From NCBI GenBank assembly GCA_002712415.1, contig PATO01000017.1, forward strand, positions 12,536-17,835: a stretch of 5,300 nucleotides of DNA. Reading direction: 5' to 3'. The DNA comes from Actinomycetota bacterium (GTDB taxonomy: Bacteria > Actinomycetota > Acidimicrobiia > Acidimicrobiales > UBA8592). Numbering within the stretch: the stretch's first letter is position 1; each line of letters starts with the position of its first letter. Positions 1-4,802 of this stretch are shown piece by piece. Position numbers and translations under genes: made by a program. The notes under the pieces are model-generated. The model did not search any database, was not told where the DNA came from, and saw nothing but the letters and a program-made list of their open reading frames with translations.

Positions 1-171
1 ATGTCCATAGTCCAATTTTGCCATCCCACTCCATGGACAATACTTTCTCCATTATCAAGCTGCATTCATGAAGCTCGACCACAGCGCTACGCGCCAATCA
101 CCGCAGCAGATCGACTTGATCAAGTGCTGTGGGAAATTAACCTGATCGAAGATAACCGTCGCGTTGATTAG
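1..171 (+). CDS. Possible 3' end of an unrecognised gene
   Basis: Frame 1 is open from the first base to a TAG at 169-171 (56 codons). The second half reads like ordinary protein (RYAPITAADRLDQVLWEIN, then an acidic and arginine-rich tail ending RRVD), while the first half is rich in Cys, Ser and Pro and looks less convincing. The ATG at bases 1-3 may be coincidence at the window edge; the frame may continue upstream. I recognise no family. The stretch appears somewhat richer in G+C than the downstream genes. A competing open frame on the minus strand (55-243) and one in frame 2 (11-142) mean this could equally be non-coding. It would end only six bases before the promoter proposed for the next gene. 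Confidence 0.2.
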   Translation: MSIVQFCHPTPWTILSPLSSCIHEARPQRYAPITAADRLDQVLWEINLIEDNRRVD

Positions 172-176
172 CAGTT

Positions 177-205
177 TTGCAAGACTGTGACTGAAGTGTG
201 ATAAT
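177..205 (+). promoter_or_regulatory. Sigma70-type promoter, probably driving a leaderless ABM-gene mRNA
   Basis: A -35 box TTGCAA (177-182, four of six consensus) is followed by a 17-base spacer and a -10 box GATAAT (200-205, five of six). A TG at 197-198 gives an extended -10 (TGT before the hexamer). The expected transcription start, about seven bases past the -10, falls at or next to the GTG start codon at 212. There is no Shine-Dalgarno sequence in front of that GTG, which agrees with a leaderless transcript. This is inferred from motif matching only. Confidence 0.45.
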
Positions 206-211
206 AAATTC

Positions 212-616
212 GTGTCGACCCTATTAGCCCATGTCAAAATCAAGCAAGGTTTTGAAGACCACTGGGAAGCAATTGCACAAAAGGTCTTTTCCGCAACCCA
301 TGATAATGAGGACGGGTGCGTTAGATATGAGTACTGGAGAGGCTCTAAACCGAGAACGTACTATGTACTCCTTTCATTTCAGAGTTTTGATGATTTCATG
401 ATCCATCAGGTCGCAGATTATCATCACAATACTGATTTTCGAGACTGCTTTGAGGATTTTAATTTGGAATGGGTTGACCCGCTAGAGAACGCCTCGCCTT
501 TGACTAAATCCGAAACTTTAGGAGAGACGAGAGTTGATAAGGGTGATGTTTGGAATAATTACGTTCGAAACCACAGTAGCGAAACTCCTGAATGGTGGCT
601 TAAACAGCGGAAATAA
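212..616 (+). CDS. ABM-domain (putative quinol monooxygenase-like) protein
   Basis: This 134-residue protein has the features of the antibiotic biosynthesis monooxygenase (ABM) fold, a small dimeric ferredoxin-like alpha+beta barrel. It starts with a beta strand (STLLAHVKIKQG, residues 2-13), then a helix (15-30), the G-C-V-R-Y-E strand (35-40), the strand YYVLLSFQS (50-58) and the helix FDDFMIHQVADYHHN (59-73). ABM proteins include cofactor-free oxygenases such as the quinol monooxygenase YgiN, but many members have unknown substrates, so the reaction cannot be named. A strand at 84-89 (NLEWVD) is followed by a tail of about 45 residues, acidic and Trp-containing, ending EWWLKQRK; this is longer than a minimal ABM domain of about 95-105 residues. 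GTG at 212 is chosen because the fold begins right there and an in-frame TGA lies at 188-190. No signal peptide or membrane segment is seen, so it is likely cytosolic. It lies 91 bases upstream of menB on the same strand and might be co-transcribed with it. Confidence 0.8.
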   Translation: MSTLLAHVKIKQGFEDHWEAIAQKVFSATHDNEDGCVRYEYWRGSKPRTYYVLLSFQSFDDFMIHQVADYHHNTDFRDCFEDFNLEWVDPLENASPLTKSETLGETRVDKGDVWNNYVRNHSSETPEWWLKQRK

Positions 617-658
617 ACTAGCTATAGATACTAAGTAATTGAGTCCCTGGTATTGAAG

Positions 659-705
659 TTTTAGCGCCTATTGCATCAAATCCTTATTACAGCAATAGGC
701 TAAAA
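659..705 (+). promoter_or_regulatory. Hairpin abutting the menB start codon
   Basis: The left arm (659-674, TTTTAGCGCCTATTGC) and right arm (692-705, GCAATAGGCTAAAA) are reverse complements over 14 base pairs, with a two-base bulge in the left arm. The core of nine pairs (666-674 with 692-700) is perfect. The loop is 17 bases (675-691). The right arm ends two bases before the menB ATG at 708 and contains the only weak ribosome-binding-like sequence, TAGG at 696-699, which would be paired. There is no T-run after the right arm, so it does not look like an intrinsic terminator for the ABM gene. Possible roles are translational control of menB, an mRNA processing or stability element, or an operator for a dimeric protein. 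The pairing is directly visible; the role is unknown. Confidence 0.55.
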
Positions 706-707
706 TT

Positions 708-1616
708 ATGGGATCATTTATTTCTGAGATTTTTAATGAGGACCTCTGGACTGAGGTAAGGGGATTTAATTTTGAAGATATCACTTACCACAAAGCTACG
801 GATCAGGGTACTGTTCGGATAGCTTTCAATCGGCCTGAAGTCAGAAACGCCTTTCGGCCAGCAACAGTTGACGAGCTTTACCGAGCGTTAGACCATGCTC
901 GCATGAGTACAGATATTGGCTGCGTACTACTCACGGGTAATGGGCCATCGTCAAAAGATGGCGGTTGGGCGTTTTGTTCAGGTGGTGATCAAAGAATTCG
1001 TGATAAAGATGGGTATAAATACGCTGACGGAGAGTCCTCTGAATCTATCGATACTTCAAAAGTAGGGCGGCTACATATACTTGAGGTTCAACGGTTAATT
1101 CGTTCGATGCCAAAACCAGTCATTGCTGTAGTTAACGGATGGGCTGTCGGTGGCGGCCATAGTCTTCATGTCACTTGTGATTTAACAATCGCTAGTGAGG
1201 AATTTGCAAAATTCAAACAAACCGATACTGATGTAGCTAGTTTTGATGGCGGATTCGGTAGCGCTTACCTATCTCGACAGGTGGGACAAAAGTTTGCTCG
1301 AGAAATATTTTTTCTGGCAAATGAATATTCAGCTCATGAAGCGAAAGAAATGGGGATGGTTAATCTAGTAGTTCCTCACGAGGACTTGGAGGATGCAGCT
1401 CTCGATTGGGCAAAAAGAATCAACGGCAAATCGCCAACCTCTAATAGGATGGCAAAATTCGCGCTCAATCTTATCGATGATGGACTTATAGGACAGCAAA
1501 TCTTCTCCGGAGAAGCCACCAGACTCGCTTATATGACTGATGAAGCTCAAGAGGGCCGTGACGCGTTTCTAGAGAAGCGTGATCCAGACTGGAGTCAGTA
1601 CCCATACCACTTCTAG
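708..1616 (+). CDS. menB: 1,4-dihydroxy-2-naphthoyl-CoA synthase (MenB), type II
   Basis: A crotonase-fold enzyme of 302 residues, close to the roughly 314 of mycobacterial MenB, which closes the second ring of menaquinone by an intramolecular Claisen condensation of o-succinylbenzoyl-CoA. Visible family hallmarks are NRPEVRNAFRP (41-51), DGGWAFCSGGDQRIR (84-98), VNGWAVGGGHSLH (142-154), FKQTDTDVASFDGG (169-182) and GEATRLAYMTDEA (268-280). The oxyanion-hole glycines are G93 and G149. S178, D180 and Y275 match the Mycobacterium tuberculosis active-site residues S190, D192 and Y287 with a constant offset of 12. D173 matches D185, the carboxylate that marks bicarbonate-independent type II MenB. 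The Gly of the usual DVGSFDGG is Ala177, a mild change. ATG at 708 is the natural start because an in-frame TAG lies at 696-698. The ribosome-binding site is poor and lies in the hairpin at 659-705. No other men gene is nearby; the neighbours are an ABM gene and P450s, so a paralogue with another CoA-ester substrate cannot be excluded. It ends six bases from the convergent P450 gene. Confidence 0.93.
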   Translation: MGSFISEIFNEDLWTEVRGFNFEDITYHKATDQGTVRIAFNRPEVRNAFRPATVDELYRALDHARMSTDIGCVLLTGNGPSSKDGGWAFCSGGDQRIRDKDGYKYADGESSESIDTSKVGRLHILEVQRLIRSMPKPVIAVVNGWAVGGGHSLHVTCDLTIASEEFAKFKQTDTDVASFDGGFGSAYLSRQVGQKFAREIFFLANEYSAHEAKEMGMVNLVVPHEDLEDAALDWAKRINGKSPTSNRMAKFALNLIDDGLIGQQIFSGEATRLAYMTDEAQEGRDAFLEKRDPDWSQYPYHF

Positions 1617-1622
1617 AGATAA

Positions 1623-2888
1623 TTACCGCTTTTCGAATGTAACGTGAAGATCTTTAAATGAACGAAGTGTAAAATTCATGTGGTGTTGGAAGCTATTTTT
1701 CCCTTCTGCAAATTTAAAGTTTTTCATCCGTGAGAGCAACAGGTTTGTAGCTATATTTTGCTCCAACCTTGTGAGTCCTGCTCCTGGACAGTGTGTTTCC
1801 CCTATTGAAAAAGCTAGATGCTTGCTTGCATTTTTTCGATCCAAATCAATATCAGCTGGGCATTCAAATTGGTTTGCATCTCTGTTCGCTGCAGCATAAC
1901 GCATGTGAATGTGTGAACCTTTTGGGATAGCGATTCCATTTAGTTCGACATCTGCGATTGTGTGACGATCCATGCCTTGTGTGGGAGATTCCAATCTCAG
2001 GACTTCTTCAACGAAAGTCGTTATCTTATGTGGATTATCGGCTAGGTGTCTTTGTATATCTGGATTTTCAATAAGCATCCAAAGTCCAGATGTGAGAGCG
2101 AAAGTAGTCGTTTCATTCCCACCTATATACAGGTGGTCAATGATGTTGATAATTTCAGTATCCGTTAGCATTCGTGTTTCTTTGTGAAGTTTCACTGGCG
2201 TGTGAACTAGATAGTTAACCACATCAGCTTTAGGGTTATCCTTCGGATTTTTTCTTCTATCTTGTATGTGGTCGTAGATGTAGTGTTGGAACTCAACCAT
2301 TAATCTTGAAACTTCTCGTTCCTCCTCTGCTGTCAATTGAAGAGAGAACGGAGCTACCCATGCTTCGCTCCATACCTTGAGATTCTCAAGATCTTCAAGC
2401 GGAAAGCCCATCATGACCGTAATGACCATGGAAGGTAATAGTTCTGCGAATTGTGATACATATTCAACTTCTCCGTCATCGATCCATGTGTCTATTAATC
2501 CGTTTGCGGTATTCGTTATCAGTTCCGTTTGACTCTTTGACCCTGTTACAGAGAAGAAATGGTCAATCATATCTCTGTATCGCCTATGGTTTGGTGGGTT
2601 TGAACCTAAGACCGATTGTTTTGGCCAACCGTTGGCCGCAAAGTAGTCTTGTGCGTCCTTATCGGCAATAAGAGGTCGTGATTTACCTGCCCCACGTTTG
2701 AATGTGTCTGTTTTTCGTAATATTTGATGGATATCTTGATAACGGGTCAGGAAATATGTCTCGGTGTCAGGTACATGATAGACAGGGCACTCGGTGCGAA
2801 GAAGATCGTAGGTCGGGTACCAATTCTCAATGGTCTCTGCTGCAAAAACATCAACTTCACTTATTGACTCTGGTGATGCACTTTCCAT
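1623..2888 (-). CDS. Cytochrome P450 with atypical heme-binding loop
   Basis: A soluble bacterial-type P450 of 421 residues with no membrane anchor, normally served by a ferredoxin and reductase that are not in this window. The order of motifs is standard: C-helix PPNHRRYR (98-105), I-helix GGNETT (256-261) with the E259-T260 acid-alcohol pair used in oxygen activation, the K-helix ExxR as E295-R298, the segment YAAANRD (331-337), and the heme loop FSIGETHCPG (360-369) with C367 as the thiolate ligand. The loop departs from the canonical FGxGxHxCxG: the first Gly is Ser361 and the His position is Thr365, with a His shifted to 366 beside the Cys. The family is certain; the CYP subfamily and substrate are not readable by eye. 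ATG at 2888 is supported by a strong ribosome-binding site. It diverges from the RidA-like gene and converges on menB, so it appears to be transcribed alone. Confidence 0.95.
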   Translation of the reverse strand: MESASPESISEVDVFAAETIENWYPTYDLLRTECPVYHVPDTETYFLTRYQDIHQILRKTDTFKRGAGKSRPLIADKDAQDYFAANGWPKQSVLGSNPPNHRRYRDMIDHFFSVTGSKSQTELITNTANGLIDTWIDDGEVEYVSQFAELLPSMVITVMMGFPLEDLENLKVWSEAWVAPFSLQLTAEEEREVSRLMVEFQHYIYDHIQDRRKNPKDNPKADVVNYLVHTPVKLHKETRMLTDTEIINIIDHLYIGGNETTTFALTSGLWMLIENPDIQRHLADNPHKITTFVEEVLRLESPTQGMDRHTIADVELNGIAIPKGSHIHMRYAAANRDANQFECPADIDLDRKNASKHLAFSIGETHCPGAGLTRLEQNIATNLLLSRMKNFKFAEGKNSFQHHMNFTLRSFKDLHVTFEKR

Positions 2889-2894
2889 TGGTAG

Positions 2895-2900
2895 CTCCCT
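2895..2900 (-). promoter_or_regulatory. Strong ribosome-binding site of the first P450
   Basis: Reading the minus strand, AGGGAG lies six bases before the ATG at 2888, preceded by a run of A residues. This fixes the start codon and contrasts with the three plus-strand genes, none of which has a clear Shine-Dalgarno sequence. Confidence 0.75.
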
Positions 2901-2907
2901 TTTTTTC

Positions 2908-2935
2908 AGATTAGCAAGTTCTCAATTATTTTCAA
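2908..2935 (-). promoter_or_regulatory. Candidate promoter of the first P450
   Basis: On the minus strand, TTGAAA (2930-2935, five of six to the -35 consensus) is followed by 16 bases and TAATCT (2908-2913), which fits the TANNNT pattern and is preceded by TGC, an extended -10. The start site would be near 2901, giving a short leader that still includes the AGGGAG site. It lies in the 90-bp divergent region shared with the RidA-like gene; I see no comparably good promoter facing that gene, nor a clear operator. Confidence 0.4.
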
Positions 2936-2978
2936 TGAATCGTTAGTCGCAGCGAGATGAACATGGCACTATGTAGAA

Positions 2979-3362
2979 ATGAATTATCAAATAAATCCGA
3001 GAGTTATCAGCCCCCCTGCAGCGAACTACAGTCATGCAGTCTTATCAACGAATCCCGAAAAGATAGTCCACACCTCTGGCGTTGTTCCAGTCAATGTCGA
3101 TGGCGAAACTCCTCCTGCGATTAGCGATCAAGCAGATCTTATATGGTCAAATATCACTGACATCCTTCGAGAAGCCCACTTAGAACTGAGTGATATCGTT
3201 TCGATAACCACATACGTAGTTTCTGGAAATAGCTTAGAAGAGGTAATGCACTCTAGAGACCAACAACTTGGCAACCATAAACCTGCGTCTACCTTGGTTG
3301 TAGTTCAAGAGCTAGCAAATGCGGAGTGGAAAATGGAAATTTCGGTTGTAGCAATCAAATAA
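2979..3362 (+). CDS. RidA/YjgF/YER057c/UK114-family protein lacking the catalytic arginine
   Basis: This 127-residue protein has the full length and layout of the RidA (Rid) family, small trimeric proteins of the cytosol. Visible markers are SHAVLS (18-23), the strand IVHTSGVVPVNVDG (29-42), QADLIWSNITDILREAHLEL (51-70), DIVSITTYV (72-80), KPASTLVVVQELA (101-113) and the C-terminal WKMEISVVAIK (117-127). True RidA deaminates reactive enamine/imine intermediates using an arginine in the P-A-R-S/T segment (Arg105 in E. coli). Here that position is Ser104 (codon TCT at 3288-3290), so the classical deaminase reaction is unlikely. Glu120 in the last strand is kept. This is typical of Rid subfamilies of unresolved function, often next to catabolic genes. 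The start ATG has no strong ribosome-binding site. The gene ends in three in-frame stops in a row (TAA TGA TGA, 3360-3368). It diverges from one P450 and converges on the other. Confidence 0.88.
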   Translation: MNYQINPRVISPPAANYSHAVLSTNPEKIVHTSGVVPVNVDGETPPAISDQADLIWSNITDILREAHLELSDIVSITTYVVSGNSLEEVMHSRDQQLGNHKPASTLVVVQELANAEWKMEISVVAIK

Positions 3363-3376
3363 TGATGACCAATAAT

Positions 3377-4657
3377 TTATGCAATTACGTCGTAACTGAC
3401 ATGTAACTCTTTGAGGCCACGCAAGACGAAAGATTCTTCATATTCGTATTTGTTCTTATCCTCCAGTAGCTGAAGATTTTTTATATTTGCTAGGAGTAAT
3501 TGAATAGCAATACGTGCCTCTTTCCTGGCAAGTAAAGCGCCTATGCAGTAGTGTTCGCCATGACCAAAAGCTAGATGCTCTCGTGCATTCTCTCGGTCAA
3601 CAAGAAAGTCATCTGGATTATCGAATATCTCTGGGTCTCTATTAGCGGCAGCATATATGACCCAAAGATGATCTCCAGCTTTAATTTCAACATCATTGAC
3701 TTTCGTATCTTCTTTTGCCATTCGAAATAGTCCACCAACCGGAGCTTCGTACCGAAGGCCCTCTTCAATGAAGTTATCTATCAGATCTGGGTTACTTCGC
3801 AACTTATCTTCAAGCACGCTATCCACGGCAAGTCTATGAATTAAATTTGTCAGTAATTTAGTAGTTGTTTCATTACCAGCAACTAGAAATTGTTGAAGCA
3901 TTGAAAGCATTTCTGCATCATTTAACTCTTCATCATTTACTTCGGCCGTAGCAACGTCTGAGATAATATCCTCAGTTGGATTAGCTCTTCTCTCAATGAG
4001 CAAATTTCCGAAAAATTCATTAAACCCTTTGAGAGAAATGAGATAATCTCTAACTTTGTCGATGCTAGGGTCGGGATTTCCTACGGGCATTACAAGGTCA
4101 TCTGACCATTTTTTAAACGTATCGAGATCATCTATTCCGACTCCCAGAGCTTTGGCAATGATTGTCATCGGAAGCCCTACCGCAAATTCAGAGACAACTT
4201 CCATTTCGGTCTTTTCTCGTATTGGTCCCAGCAAATCTATTGTCACCTGTTCGATCATAGGCTCCATACCTTTTAGCCGACTTGGCCTAAATGCGCGATT
4301 TACTGCTTTTCGTTGCCGACGATGTTCGGGAGGGTCAGCATTGAGCAAAACAGCGGCATTCGCTGCATTCGCAAGAAATGTTTCAAAGTATTGAGCCATC
4401 TCCGGATCCTTTGCTAGTTCCTCCATAGCAAGCGCAAAACCATTTCGGCCATCTCGTGGCCCAGTGGGAGAGAGCGAAGAGAAACGGTCAGTGTCATGCA
4501 ATACTTCCATGACGTCGTCATATCTAGTGCATACCCATGCCCCTAGTTTGTCGCTGAAGTAGATTGGTGACTCTTGCCGTAATTCTGAAAAAATGGGATA
4601 AGGGCAACCTATCGCCTCTTGATCTCTTGCGATTAAAGCGTCTAATTGATCTGTCAC
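3377..4657 (-). CDS. Cytochrome P450 with canonical motifs
   Basis: A soluble bacterial class I-type P450 of 426 residues. Motifs in order are PPEHRRQRKAVNRAF (109-123) in the C-helix region, I-helix AGNETT (260-265) with E263-T264, ExxR as E299-R302, YAAANRDPEIF (335-345), and a textbook heme loop FGHGEHYCIG (364-373) with C371 as the heme ligand, followed by ALLARKEARIA. It has no signal peptide or membrane segment, and no electron-transfer partner is encoded nearby. It is clearly distinct from the other P450 in the N-terminal and substrate-recognition regions, so the two are not a recent duplication. The substrate cannot be read from the motifs; terpenoid, steroid or fatty-acid-like hydrophobics are common for such enzymes. 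The start is GTG at 4657, five bases after GGAG; the overlapping ATG at 4659 runs straight into TGA. An SDR gene lies 145 bases upstream on the same strand and may share its transcript. Confidence 0.96.
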   Translation of the reverse strand: MTDQLDALIARDQEAIGCPYPIFSELRQESPIYFSDKLGAWVCTRYDDVMEVLHDTDRFSSLSPTGPRDGRNGFALAMEELAKDPEMAQYFETFLANAANAAVLLNADPPEHRRQRKAVNRAFRPSRLKGMEPMIEQVTIDLLGPIREKTEMEVVSEFAVGLPMTIIAKALGVGIDDLDTFKKWSDDLVMPVGNPDPSIDKVRDYLISLKGFNEFFGNLLIERRANPTEDIISDVATAEVNDEELNDAEMLSMLQQFLVAGNETTTKLLTNLIHRLAVDSVLEDKLRSNPDLIDNFIEEGLRYEAPVGGLFRMAKEDTKVNDVEIKAGDHLWVIYAAANRDPEIFDNPDDFLVDRENAREHLAFGHGEHYCIGALLARKEARIAIQLLLANIKNLQLLEDKNKYEYEESFVLRGLKELHVSYDVIA

Positions 4658-4662
4658 ATTAG

Positions 4663-4670
4663 CTCCTTTC
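4663..4670 (-). promoter_or_regulatory. Strong ribosome-binding site deciding a GTG start
   Basis: On the minus strand, GAAAGGAG (4670 down to 4663) precedes the second P450. The spacing is five bases to GTG (4657) and three to the out-of-frame ATG (4659). Only the GTG opens the P450 frame; the ATG is followed at once by TGA (4656-4654), so it can form only a start-stop dipeptide-less element. Confidence 0.75.
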
Positions 4671-4681
4671 GTATTACCTAA

Positions 4682-4710
4682 ATACTAGTCATACTGTCGT
4701 CAACTCTTAA
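4682..4710 (-). promoter_or_regulatory. Weak candidate promoter of the second P450
   Basis: On the minus strand, TTAAGA (4705-4710) and TAGTAT (4682-4687) are separated by 17 bases; each matches four of six consensus bases. An overlapping TTGACG (4698-4703) is a better -35 by itself but has no -10 at correct spacing. The 145-bp gap to the SDR gene (4658-4802) leaves room for a promoter, but I see no convincing intrinsic terminator after the SDR, so read-through from that gene is also possible. Confidence 0.25.
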
Positions 4711-4802
4711 AGTTTGCTATTTTACATAGCTTGCTAGGGGGCATACAAGAAAGAAAGCTAGATCCAATCTCGTCATTAGTCACCTTTGGGAAGGGGCTTT
4801 GT

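Noticed and set aside
2..39. Seven-base inverted repeat TGTCCAT / ATGGACA at the left edge, possible mobile-element end
   Set aside because: It is short with a 24-base loop, and there is no transposase or target duplication to support it.
114..125. Perfect 12-bp palindrome ACTTGATCAAGT upstream of the ABM gene, a possible operator
   Set aside because: About one perfect 12-bp palindrome is expected by chance in 5.3 kb (1 in 4096 positions), it lies over 50 bases upstream of the -35 box, and no second copy was noticed.
55..243. Minus-strand 62-codon open frame overlapping the ABM start
   Set aside because: It covers the ABM start codon and promoter, has no ribosome-binding site that I can see, and resembles no known protein.
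708..1616. BadI-type ring-cleaving hydrolase or generic enoyl-CoA hydratase instead of MenB
   Set aside because: The length, the DGGWAFCSGGDQRIR and TDTDVASFDGG segments and the C-terminal ATRLAYMTDEA are MenB-specific; BadI-like proteins are shorter and differ at these sites.
1567..1619. Direct repeat TTCTAGAGA (1567-1575 and 1611-1619) and a small hairpin at 1580-1597 near the menB end
   Set aside because: The repeats are short and mostly inside coding sequence, and the hairpin has no T-run, so I do not call a terminator or attachment site.
2979..2981. Upstream ATGs at 2963 and 2971 as alternative RidA starts
   Set aside because: Neither is in frame with the RidA protein, and the ATG at 2971 is followed directly by TAG.
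4056..4394. 112-codon plus-strand open frame inside the second P450
   Set aside because: It lies wholly antisense to a P450 with intact motifs; its Ser/Arg-rich composition is typical of a shadow frame.
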